Shown one piece after another: positions 1 through 6,349 of a stretch of DNA of 6,409 nt. The translations under genes and the position numbers were made by a program. Source of the stretch: Actinomycetota bacterium (lineage in GTDB: Bacteria > Actinomycetota > Acidimicrobiia > IMCC26256 > BP-133); NCBI GenBank assembly GCA_030838815.1, contig JAUZEX010000253.1:1-6409 (forward strand), in the 5' to 3' direction. Numbering within the stretch: the stretch's first letter is position 1; every line of letters starts with the position of its first letter. Below the pieces are notes generated by a model. That model saw nothing but the letters and a program-made list of their open reading frames with translations. It had not been told where the DNA came from and ran no database searches.

Positions 1-736
1 CGAAGCCCGAGAAGTAGGTGACGACGTCGTCGACCTCCTGCAGGTAGTGGTGGATCTCGTACATCGACCCGTCGGGCCGGGTGAAGACCATCGGGCTCCA
101 CTGCAGGATGAAGTTGCTCGTCAGCCGGTTGGGAACGTAGATGTCGCGGGGCATCTCGCCGACGTCCATCCGCACGCCCCAGGAGTGGTCGCGGAAGCCC
201 GTCCACCGCGTCTCGTCGATGCGGACCGTCTCGTCGCCGATCTTCACCCAGCCGCTCACGACGACGGCCTGGTGGTAGCGGAGGATGTCGGACGAGATGC
301 GGTAGCCGACGGGCGCCCGCTGCCGGTCCCCCCGCTCCAGGAACGGCGGCAGCACGTTGCGGACGGTGACGTCGAAGCTGAGCGGCAGGGCGTCGTTCTC
401 CCGGAGGCGGAACCAGGCGGTCTGCAGCGGTTCGGACACGCCGTAGTCGAACGGGCCGACGCCGGTGCGCTCCGGGTCGTCGGACAGGCGCCGGCTGGCC
501 CGCACCGTCCACTGCTCCTTGCCCCGGGAGATCCCGGCGAACATGTCCATGACGTCGCGGTTGTGGTACTTGCCGAGACCGCAGTCGATCTGGATCGAGC
601 CGTCCTTGGCGAACAGCGACGCCCAGATCTTCTCGGTCCAGGAGACGTCCGACTCCCCCACCGTGGCGAAGGTCTCGGGCAGCTGGTGGCAGAGGAGTTC
701 GTCGGCGGCGACGAGCTTCTGCATGTACTGGCGCAT
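1..736 (-). CDS. CrtC/AttH lipocalin-like protein (DUF7064/DUF7065-like), C-terminus cut off by window
   Basis: The first 245 residues are present; the frame stays open to the window edge, so the C-terminus is missing. The most telling motif is RDHSWGVR at residues 182-189, which resembles the DHxWG signature of the carotenoid hydratase CrtC / AttH lipocalin-like superfamily and of uncharacterised actinobacterial proteins I recall as DUF7064/DUF7065. The N-terminal half holds a second conserved-looking block, VRASRRL, at 78-84. No signal peptide or membrane segment is visible, so it is probably cytosolic. The ATG start follows the thiolase stop by 17 bases and has a strong AAGGAAGG ribosome site. 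Members of this group may bind or hydrate hydrophobic substrates; that role is inferred from the superfamily, and the reaction here is unknown. Its place at the distal end of the operon suggests it acts on the same substrate or product as the carboxylase and thiolase. The reading frame is certain; the family call is moderate. Confidence 0.62.
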   Translation of the reverse strand, partial: MRQYMQKLVAADELLCHQLPETFATVGESDVSWTEKIWASLFAKDGSIQIDCGLGKYHNRDVMDMFAGISRGKEQWTVRASRRLSDDPERTGVGPFDYGVSEPLQTAWFRLRENDALPLSFDVTVRNVLPPFLERGDRQRAPVGYRISSDILRYHQAVVVSGWVKIGDETVRIDETRWTGFRDHSWGVRMDVGEMPRDIYVPNRLTSNFILQWSPMVFTRPDGSMYEIHHYLQEVDDVVTYFSGF

Positions 737-745
737 GGGTGAGGA

Positions 746-753
746 CCTTCCTT
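746..753 (-). promoter_or_regulatory. Ribosome binding site of the CrtC-like gene
   Basis: AAGGAAGG on the minus strand begins directly after the thiolase TAG stop. It ends 9 bases before the ATG at 736. This is one of the best Shine-Dalgarno matches in the window and supports that start. Confidence 0.75.
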
Positions 754-1908
754 CTAAGTGGACGGGTCGGAGCTGAGGAGGGCGACGACGGCGGCGTTGC
801 CGTCCATGCCCGAGGCGGCCCCGCCGAGGGTCTCGACGAGGCCTAGGCGGGCGCCGGGCACCTGCCGGTCACCGGCCTCGCCGCGGAGTTGCCAGACGAT
901 CTCGGCCAGTTGGGCGAGGCCGGTGGCGCCCAGCGGGTGGCCGCGGGACAGGAGCCCGCCGCTGGGGTTGACGGGCTGGCGACCGCCGAGGGCGGTGTGG
1001 CCGGAAACGGCGAGGTCGGCGCCTTCGCCCGGCTTGCACAGGCCGAGCGCTTCGAGGGTGACGATCTCGCCGATGGTGAAGGCGTCGTGGACCTCGAGGA
1101 CGTCGACGTGGGCCGGTTCGACACCGGCGGTGGCGAAGGCCTCGTCGGCGGCCCGGCGGACCGGCGCCACACCCCAGATCTCGTCGCTGCGCTGATCCCA
1201 GGGCCGGCCCGAGACGAGCGCACTGGACAGGACCCGCACATCGCCGGCCCGGGCCGGGCCGAGGACGGCGGCGGCAGCGCCGTCGGTGGTCGGGCAGCAC
1301 TGCAGCAGGGTGAGGGGCTCGGCGATCATCTTCGAGGCCAGCACCTCATCCAGGGTCGGGGCCCCAGAGGAGGAGCCGCGGCCGAGATGGGCCCGGGGAT
1401 TGCGGGCGCCGTGCCCCTTGTTCTTCACCGCCACCTGCGCCAGTTGCTCGACGGTGGCGCCGTGGACGGCCAGGTACCGTTGCGCGCCAAGGGCGTAGAG
1501 GCCGGGCAGGGGCAGCCCGGCCGCGCCGTCGGCATCGGTGGCCTCGGGAACGATTGCTCCCGTAAACAGCGAGGACAGGTGCTCGACCCCGAAGGCCAGT
1601 ACGGTGCCATAGCGACCCGAAGCCACGGCGTGGACCGCCTCGTGGAAGGCGGCCGTGCCGCTGGCGCAGGCCGCCTCGATGGTCACCACCGGCACGCCGC
1701 CGATGCCGGTGCCGCGCAGCACCCGGATGGCGACACCCGGCGGCCCGAAGACAGTGCCGACGAAGACGGCGTCGATGTCGCCGGCGGTGACGCCGGCGCC
1801 GGTCATGGCTTCGCCGATCGCCTCCCAGGCCAGGGTCTCGACGCGCTGGTCGGGGAAGCGACCGAAGTGCGACGTTCCCACGCCCCACACGCCGACCGGC
1901 CGCGTCAC
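754..1908 (-). CDS. SCP2-type thiolase (lipid-transfer/acetyl-CoA acetyltransferase-like), 384 aa
   Basis: This is a thiolase-fold enzyme expected to make or cleave a C-C bond in an acyl-CoA. The nucleophile is Cys81 in EAACASGTA (78-86). The HDAF motif at 274-277 takes the place of the classical NEAF loop, and GHPLGATG (323-330) supplies the second catalytic His at 324. The block PLTLLQCCPTTDGAA near 198-212 is typical of this branch. The C-terminal CxG motif of classical thiolases is absent; the matching region reads ETLGGAASG (359-367). SCP2 thiolases compensate with a Cys in HDCF, but here that residue is Ala, so the usual second Cys is missing. The length of 384 aa is normal for SCP2-type thiolases without the SCP2 domain. 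The GTG start is chosen because it precedes the family's normal N-terminus, has GGAG 6 bases upstream, and overlaps the DUF35 stop as GTGA. A longer reading to 2184 is only shadow sequence. DUF35 proteins typically pair with such thiolases, as ChsH2 does with Ltp2 in steroid side-chain cleavage. Whether it does thiolysis, condensation or retro-aldol cleavage is open. Confidence 0.92.
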   Translation of the reverse strand: MTRPVGVWGVGTSHFGRFPDQRVETLAWEAIGEAMTGAGVTAGDIDAVFVGTVFGPPGVAIRVLRGTGIGGVPVVTIEAACASGTAAFHEAVHAVASGRYGTVLAFGVEHLSSLFTGAIVPEATDADGAAGLPLPGLYALGAQRYLAVHGATVEQLAQVAVKNKGHGARNPRAHLGRGSSSGAPTLDEVLASKMIAEPLTLLQCCPTTDGAAAAVLGPARAGDVRVLSSALVSGRPWDQRSDEIWGVAPVRRAADEAFATAGVEPAHVDVLEVHDAFTIGEIVTLEALGLCKPGEGADLAVSGHTALGGRQPVNPSGGLLSRGHPLGATGLAQLAEIVWQLRGEAGDRQVPGARLGLVETLGGAASGMDGNAAVVALLSSDPST

Positions 1909-2348
1909 CGGCCACTCCGGTCCGGTTCGACGAAGACGTCTTCGCCGTTGCCGTCCGGGCCGTCGGCCGCGCCGACGAGGCGGACCCGGCTGCCGACGGG
2001 AAGCACCAGCGGCTCGGTGACGTGGGCCAGGATGCGTGGACCGTCGTCGAGGTCGACGGACGCCAGCCCGAACGGCGGCTTCCAGTGACCGACCGGGAGA
2101 TGCACCACCGTCCCGGCCCACACGGTGCCGCCCGGCCCGAACGATGCCGGCGTCAGCGAGGCGGCCGAACAGTTGGGGCACCACGGCGACTCCTGGGCCA
2201 CGGCGTGGCCGCAGGCTCCGCAGCGCCAGCCGGCCACCAGCCCGTCCACGAGCCGGGGCCGCGGATCGGCCACGGGCCGGCCGCCCAGCGCCTCGCCGGC
2301 CCGTCGCTTCGAGATGGGACCCTCGGTCTGGTTCACGGCCGGTGTCAC
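1905..2348 (-). CDS. DUF35 Zn-ribbon/OB-fold protein, thiolase partner, 147 aa
   Basis: The N-terminal part carries four cysteines in a rubredoxin-like zinc ribbon: Cys43, Cys46, Cys57 and Cys60 (CGAC and CPNC). A stretch rich in beta-strand follows at about 70-140, consistent with the OB fold of the DUF35 family. The WxCxxCGH start of the ribbon and the following PGGTVWAGTVVH (72-83) are typical of the family. DUF35 proteins bind SCP2-type thiolases and help them handle acyl-CoA substrates; examples are ChsH2 with Ltp2 in actinobacterial steroid degradation and the acetoacetyl-CoA thiolase partner of archaea. Here the gene directly precedes and overlaps the thiolase, so the two very likely form one complex. 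The GTG start overlaps the carboxyltransferase stop as GTGA, with GGGGCGG about 5 bases upstream. A second GTG four codons later is possible. The first 35 residues are charged, low in motif and poorly conserved in character. No membrane or export signal is seen. Confidence 0.9.
   Translation of the reverse strand: MTPAVNQTEGPISKRRAGEALGGRPVADPRPRLVDGLVAGWRCGACGHAVAQESPWCPNCSAASLTPASFGPGGTVWAGTVVHLPVGHWKPPFGLASVDLDDGPRILAHVTEPLVLPVGSRVRLVGAADGPDGNGEDVFVEPDRSGR
1915..1918 (-). promoter_or_regulatory. Ribosome binding site deciding the thiolase start
   Basis: GGAG on the minus strand lies 6 bases before the GTG at 1908, inside the last codons of the DUF35 gene. Together with the GTGA overlap it fixes the thiolase start here and not at the ATG near 2184. 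Confidence 0.6.
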
Positions 2349-3805
2349 GGTGTCCGCCCCAGGGAGACGGTCATGTCCGGGGTCTCGAGGTGGACGTGCG
2401 AGCCCGAGGCGTGGGCCAGCAGCTTCTTGAGGAGCCGCACCTCCGGTGAGCGGGGGATCGGATAGTCGCGCTTGGCCGGGCCGGCGGCCCGCATGGCGGC
2501 GATGTCGTCCTCGTTGACCAGCAGGCGCAGCAACAGCTCGTCGTCGTCGCCGCCCGTCCCCATCTGCCGGCGGAGCTCCTCGAGGCTCGGCTGGGCCGGC
2601 TCGTAGTTCTCGAACTCCCGGGCCCGGGGCGAGCTCATGATCCGGTCGAGGACCTCGGGGTCGAGCTTGCCGACCGGATCGCCGTAGTGGCCGCAGGCGT
2701 AGAACAGGACCTCGTCGGGGACGATCTCGTACCGTTCCTTCGTCGTCACGTTGAGGACGGCCTGGGTGCCGACGAGCTGGGAGAACGGGGTGGCCATGAC
2801 GGGGTAGCCGAGCTCCTCCCGGATCTTGGCCATCTCGGTCAGGACGTCGTCGAGCCGGTGGGCCATGCCCCGGTCGCGCAGCTGGTTGAGCATCGTGCCC
2901 GTCATGCCGCCGGGCAGCTGGTGCTGGTACGTGGTGACGTCATACTCGGCCGGGGTGCCGACCGGCCAGCCCTCGCCTTCGGCCACGCCGACGAGGTGCT
3001 CGGCGATGCGGCCGAACGGCTCCGTGTCGAGCGCGGCGTCGTGACCGCTGGCCCTGATGTTGCGCAGCATCATCTCCACCGACGGGTGGGACACCCCGTT
3101 GGCCAGCGGGCGGGCGGCGGTGTGGATGCGGGCCGCGCCGAGGCGGATGCCCTCCAGGTAGCACAGCGGCGCCATCGTCCCGTTGTTGTGGAGGTGCAGC
3201 TCGAGCGGCAGGCCGTCGATGGCGCCGAGGATGGCGGGGAACAGGGTGCGGGCCCGCTCCGGGGTGAGAACGCCGGCGGCGTCCTCGAAGTAGATCCCGT
3301 CCGGGCCGAGGGCGGCCAGCTCCCGGGCCTTTTCGGCGTAGTACTCATCGGTGTGGACGGGGCTGTTGGCGAACAGGATGCAGGGGACGACCTCGGCCCC
3401 TTCGCCTTTGGCGACCTTCGTGAGCCGGGCGACCTTGTCGACGTTGAACAGCCCGTCGTAGATCCAGAAGCTGCTCATGCCGTGGGCCACGAGGCGCCGC
3501 ACCCACAGGTCCATGACGGAGTCGGGTGTGAGGCCGAAGGTGACGATGCCGTTGCTGCGGGTCCCCGCCCGGAGCCGGCTCCGGGGCATGGCCGCCGACA
3601 CCGCCGAGAGGTACTCCCAGGGGTCTTCGCGGCAGTAGCGGACCTGGACCTCGAGCAGCGAGCTGCCGGCGATGTCGACGGCGTGGTAGCCGATCCGGTC
3701 GATGTCAGGCGCGATCGGAAGGGCATGCCCCAGGCGCATCCGCATGCCCCACCAGCTCTGCTGGCCATCGCGCAGCGTCTGGTCGATGAATTCGACGGTG
3801 CTCAC
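2345..3805 (-). CDS. Pyruvate carboxylase/5S-type carboxyltransferase subunit with altered active site, 486 aa
   Basis: This subunit should move the carboxyl group from carboxybiotin to an acceptor. The N-terminal half is an HMGL-like TIM barrel: TLRDGQQS (10-17) holds the metal Asp13 with Arg12 and Gln16, EDPWE is at 60-64, and HLH (204-206) provides the metal His pair. The C-terminal half is a PYC_OADA conserved domain with QLPGGM (296-301) and GYPVMATPFSQLVGTQAV (333-350). By comparison from memory with Propionibacterium transcarboxylase 5S, Glu174 in FEDAAG replaces the carbamylated Lys184 of LKDMA. The residue near pyruvate carboxylase Thr908 also appears to be Val (238). Arg83 seems to match the substrate-binding Arg. 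There is no fused biotinyl domain; the carrier is the separate gene at 5204-5725. The GTG start is preferred because it overlaps the biotin carboxylase stop as GTGA, has GAGGAA 6 bases upstream, and begins just before the family's first motif. The frame extends to 4165, but that part is shadow of the carboxylase gene. The family is certain. The substrate is unknown and may not be pyruvate. Confidence 0.9.
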   Translation of the reverse strand: MSTVEFIDQTLRDGQQSWWGMRMRLGHALPIAPDIDRIGYHAVDIAGSSLLEVQVRYCREDPWEYLSAVSAAMPRSRLRAGTRSNGIVTFGLTPDSVMDLWVRRLVAHGMSSFWIYDGLFNVDKVARLTKVAKGEGAEVVPCILFANSPVHTDEYYAEKARELAALGPDGIYFEDAAGVLTPERARTLFPAILGAIDGLPLELHLHNNGTMAPLCYLEGIRLGAARIHTAARPLANGVSHPSVEMMLRNIRASGHDAALDTEPFGRIAEHLVGVAEGEGWPVGTPAEYDVTTYQHQLPGGMTGTMLNQLRDRGMAHRLDDVLTEMAKIREELGYPVMATPFSQLVGTQAVLNVTTKERYEIVPDEVLFYACGHYGDPVGKLDPEVLDRIMSSPRAREFENYEPAQPSLEELRRQMGTGGDDDELLLRLLVNEDDIAAMRAAGPAKRDYPIPRSPEVRLLKKLLAHASGSHVHLETPDMTVSLGRTP

Positions 3806-5181
3806 AACGTGTTCCTCGCTTGCAGGAAATCGGGCAGGGCGGTCGCTTCGACCCATCCGGTGTGGACCCGGTCGGCCCGGTAGTCGGGGTGGTCGAGGAT
3901 GAAGCGGTGGACGTCGATGGTGGTCGGCACGCCGGCCACGACGAAGCGGTCGAGGGCGGCGGCCATGCGCTCCGCGGCGTCGGCGCGGTCGGCGCCGTGG
4001 ACGATCAGCTTGGCCAGCAGCGAGTCGTAGTACGGCGGGACGTCGGCGCCGGGGAAGCAGTGGGTGTCGACCCGGATCCCGTCGCCGGTCGGCGGCTGCC
4101 AGTCGTCGATGTGGCCGGGGACGGGCAGGAAACCGCGGGCGGCCGACTCGGCGGTGATGCGGCATTCGATGGCGTGGCCCACCGGCTGGGGGTCGAAGGC
4201 CGGCAGCGGCGCGCCGGCGGCCACGGCCAGCTGGGTGGCCACGATGTCGGCGCCGGTCACCATCTCGGTCACGGGGTGCTCGACCTGGACGCGGGTGTTC
4301 ATCTCCAGGAAGAAGAAGCTGTCCCGGTCGAGGTCGTAGAGGAACTCGACGGTGCCGACGTCGTCGTAGCGGAGCGTCTCGCCGAAGGCCAGGGCGGCGG
4401 CGACGATCTCGTCCCGCCGGCCGGGCGGGATACCGGCGGCGGGCGCCTCCTCGATGAGCTTCTGGTGGCGGCGCTGGATGGAGCAGTCCCGCTCCCCGAG
4501 GTGGGCGAGGCGGCCGTGCCGGTCGCCCATCAGCTGTACCTCGACGTGGCGGCCGTGCTCGACGTAGCGCTCCAGGTAGAGCCGCCCGTCCCCGAACGCC
4601 TCCCGGGCCTCGGCCGAGGCGGTGTCGAACCGGTCGGCCACCTCGGCGGCGCTGCGGACGATCTTCATGCCCCGGCCGCCGCCGCCGGCCACCGCCTTGA
4701 GCAGCAGGGGGAATCCGACGTCGCCGGCCAGGCGCCCGGCTTCCGCGGCCGACTCCAGAGGGGACGAGCCGGCCGCCACGGGGATCCCGGCCTTCTCGGC
4801 CAGTTCCCGGGCCCGGGCCTTGTCCCCGAGGTCGCGGATGAGCTCCGCCCGGGGCCCGACGAACACGAGCCCCTCCTCCTCGCAGGCCTCGGGCAGCTCG
4901 GCCCGCTCGGACAGGAAGCCGTAGCCGGGATGGAGTCCCGAACAGCCCGTGCCCTTGGCCGCCTCGACCACCACGCCGATGTCGAGATAGCTGGCCGAAG
5001 CGGACGGCGGCCCGATGCAGACGGCCCGATCGGCCAGGCGGGCGGGAAGCCCGGTGCGGTCGGCGGTGGAGTAGCCCACCACCGTCTCGATCCCAAGGGC
5101 CCGGCAGGCGCGGATGATCCGCACCGCGATCTCGCCGCGGTTGGCCACGAACAGCCGCGTGAGCGGCGCGACCCGTCTCAC
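3802..5181 (-). CDS. accC: Biotin carboxylase subunit, 459 aa
   Basis: This ATP-dependent enzyme carboxylates the biotin on the carrier protein with bicarbonate. All landmarks of the AccC family are visible: the N-terminal FVANRGEIAVRI (11-22), LHPGYGFLSE (83-92), Lys121, the Gly-rich ATP lid KAVAGGGGRGM with Lys162 (162-172), QRRHQK ending in Lys241, Glu279, and FLEMNTRVQVEHPVTE (291-306) with Glu293, Asn295, Arg297 and Glu301. Arg341 in HAIECRI matches the biotin-site Arg338 of E. coli AccC. The length is close to the usual 445-450 residues, and no BCCP or carboxyltransferase domain is fused. The start is a GTG 22 bases after the carrier stop; it leaves a short seven-residue leader before the conserved region, and GGGG lies 7 bases upstream. 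The gene ends in a GTGA overlap with the carboxyltransferase. It should work with both neighbours as one carboxylase. The symbol reflects the family, not proof of acetyl-CoA carboxylation. Confidence 0.97.
   Translation of the reverse strand: MRRVAPLTRLFVANRGEIAVRIIRACRALGIETVVGYSTADRTGLPARLADRAVCIGPPSASASYLDIGVVVEAAKGTGCSGLHPGYGFLSERAELPEACEEEGLVFVGPRAELIRDLGDKARARELAEKAGIPVAAGSSPLESAAEAGRLAGDVGFPLLLKAVAGGGGRGMKIVRSAAEVADRFDTASAEAREAFGDGRLYLERYVEHGRHVEVQLMGDRHGRLAHLGERDCSIQRRHQKLIEEAPAAGIPPGRRDEIVAAALAFGETLRYDDVGTVEFLYDLDRDSFFFLEMNTRVQVEHPVTEMVTGADIVATQLAVAAGAPLPAFDPQPVGHAIECRITAESAARGFLPVPGHIDDWQPPTGDGIRVDTHCFPGADVPPYYDSLLAKLIVHGADRADAAERMAAALDRFVVAGVPTTIDVHRFILDHPDYRADRVHTGWVEATALPDFLQARNTL
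3812..3817 (-). promoter_or_regulatory. Ribosome binding site deciding the carboxyltransferase start
   Basis: GAGGAA on the minus strand, 6 bases before the GTG at 3805. It rules out the upstream ATG at 4165 as the true start, because everything above 3805 overlaps the well-conserved biotin carboxylase. Confidence 0.75.
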
Positions 5182-5203
5182 GGGGACACCCCGACCTGGG
5201 GGC

Positions 5204-5725
5204 TCACTGAACCTCCGGCCGGACCCAGAACAGGACGCGGTCGTACTCGACGAGCGCGTTGTTGGCGGCGCAGACCTTCATGACCTCGCCCGCCGTCCCG
5301 GCCTTGACCGGGTTCATGAGCTTCATGACCTCGACGATCCCGAGGGTGTCGTCGGCACCGACCCGGTCACCGGGCTGGACGAACGGCGGCGCGCCGGGCT
5401 TGGGGGCCACGAAGAACGTGCCCAGCGTCGGCGACCGCACGGCCACGACGCCCTCGGGCGGTTCCTCGTCGGCCGGCGGGGCGGGCGGGGGCGGGAGCTT
5501 CGTCGCCGGGCCGGCCTGGGTGGCGGTGGGCACGGACCTCCCGGGCGGCGCACCGGCGGCCGGTGTCGGTGTGGCCGGTTGCGCAACTGCGCGGCCCTGC
5601 ACCACTGCTCCGCCGCGCTTCGACAGGACGAGGCGGATGTCGCCGCTGGTGACTTCGAGGTCCTCCCAGCCGGAGTCGGCGAAGAGGTCGACGATGACGG
5701 GGATGTCGTCGGCGTCGATGGTCAT
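5204..5725 (-). CDS. accB: Biotin carboxyl carrier protein (AccB type), 173 aa
   Basis: This is the carrier that shuttles carboxybiotin between the biotin carboxylase and the carboxyltransferase. The C-terminal biotinyl domain (about 95-171) carries EVMKLMNP, and Lys135 is the expected biotinylation site; this is a variant of the usual EAMKMMN. The SPTLGTFF strand (98-105) and the APKPGAPPF segment that follows match the extra 'thumb' of AccB-type carriers. The N-terminal 35 residues, including DLFADSGWEDLEV, resemble the leading helix and strand of AccB. They are joined by a flexible Pro/Ala/Thr linker at about 45-92. The ATG start lies 12 bases after the preceding stop, with a weak GGCGG 7 bases upstream. 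An AccB-type stand-alone carrier next to a pyruvate-carboxylase-type carboxyltransferase is an unusual pairing. The family call is firm. No biotin ligase gene is in the window. Confidence 0.95.
   Translation of the reverse strand: MTIDADDIPVIVDLFADSGWEDLEVTSGDIRLVLSKRGGAVVQGRAVAQPATPTPAAGAPPGRSVPTATQAGPATKLPPPPAPPADEEPPEGVVAVRSPTLGTFFVAPKPGAPPFVQPGDRVGADDTLGIVEVMKLMNPVKAGTAGEVMKVCAANNALVEYDRVLFWVRPEVQ
5321..5323 (-). other. Predicted biotinylation-site codon (Lys135 of the carrier)
   Basis: This AAG codon encodes the Lys of the EVMKLMN motif, where biotin ligase is expected to attach biotin. The assignment follows from the motif alone. Confidence 0.88.
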
Positions 5726-5737
5726 GGCATCGCCGCC

Positions 5738-6346
5738 TTAGTCGTCCCGCTCGGTGTCGAGGATGCGGAGCAGGTCTTCGTGAAGCTCGAACCACACCGT
5801 GTGGTAGGAGTCGACCCGGACCCCGCTCATGTAGTCCTTCTCGCCGGCGAAGATCCGGTCGACGGCGGCGTTCAGCCGGTCCTTGTGCCGGCTGAGGCGG
5901 GGAACCTCGGCGGCGAAGGCGTCGAGGATCGGCTCCACCCGTTCGTGGATGGCGCCCAGCCGGTCGACGATCTTGTGGTCGTAGTCGGGGTCACTGTGAT
6001 CGTTCGGCGTCTGCTGGCCGGCCACGGTGATCGTCTGCCAATCCGTGATCAGGCGCTTCAAGTCGTTGTTGACCCGTTCGAAGCGGGCGTAGGCGGCGGT
6101 GAAGGCATCCGACTGCCGGACGGACTTGTAGATGTCGCCGTATCGGCCGGCGAGGCGCTCCCGGCCGGCGGGCATGAGCACGTAGTTGCCGCGGGCCTCC
6201 TTCACATCACCGCTCTCGACGAGGCGAGCCAGCGCCGTCTTCGCCTCGACGGCGGGGACGCCCACGATCACTTCCACATTGGCCGGGCCGGCCAGCTGCT
6301 TCATCGTGAGGCAGTGGAGGGTGAGGAACTCGAAGTCTTCGTCCAT
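5738..6346 (-). CDS. Uncharacterised winged-helix-like protein with helical C-terminal domain, 202 aa
   Basis: I do not firmly recognise this gene. Residues 5-68 look like a small winged helix: a helix from about 7, a turn near VGVPAVEAKTALARLVESG (28-46) resembling a recognition-helix region, then the wing VKEARGNYVLMPAGRERL (48-65), whose end is a MarR/PadR-like 'L.PAGR..L' pattern. The remainder is mostly helical and charged, with NDHSDPDYD at 115-123, LGAIHERVEP at 130-139, and the strongly patterned end DSYHTVWFELHEDLL (179-193). From memory, similar C-terminal stretches occur in actinobacteria alone or near PEP-utilising and acyl-CoA enzymes; this is unverified. The gene sits between the acyl-CoA ligase and the biotin carrier, 3 bases after the ligase stop, so it is co-translated with the pathway. 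It could be a local regulator or a structural/assembly subunit. The ATG start has GGAAAGG 8 bases upstream. The coding call is strong; the function is open. Confidence 0.85.
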   Translation of the reverse strand: MDEDFEFLTLHCLTMKQLAGPANVEVIVGVPAVEAKTALARLVESGDVKEARGNYVLMPAGRERLAGRYGDIYKSVRQSDAFTAAYARFERVNNDLKRLITDWQTITVAGQQTPNDHSDPDYDHKIVDRLGAIHERVEPILDAFAAEVPRLSRHKDRLNAAVDRIFAGEKDYMSGVRVDSYHTVWFELHEDLLRILDTERDD

Positions 6347-6349
6347 GGT

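Noticed and set aside
47..742. 231-aa open frame on the plus strand
   Set aside because: The opposite strand carries an uninterrupted frame with a strong ribosome site and the RDHSWGVR motif; this one is its shadow.
889..2088. 399-aa open frame on the plus strand
   Set aside because: It lies antisense to the thiolase and DUF35 genes, both of which show clear family motifs. Its composition is that of a GC-rich shadow frame and it has no recognisable motif.
1909..2184. N-terminal extension of the thiolase
   Set aside because: The extension is Arg/Pro-rich shadow of the DUF35 gene. The GTG at 1908 has a ribosome site, a GTGA overlap and the normal family N-terminus.
2687..3883. 398-aa open frame on the plus strand
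   Set aside because: It is antisense to the carboxyltransferase, and its Gly/Val/Asp/Arg-rich composition is typical of a shadow.
3806..4165. N-terminal extension of the carboxyltransferase
   Set aside because: It overlaps the conserved C-terminal part of biotin carboxylase and is Arg-rich shadow. The GTG at 3805 has GAGGAA and fits the family start.
3820..5283. 487-aa open frame on the plus strand
   Set aside because: It is antisense to the biotin carboxylase, whose motifs are complete. The long opening is due to GC bias.
2345..5725. Ordinary acetyl-/propionyl-CoA carboxylase operon
   Set aside because: The carrier and carboxylase would fit, but the carboxyltransferase is a TIM-barrel 5S/PYC_OADA type, not an AccA/AccD crotonase-fold enzyme.
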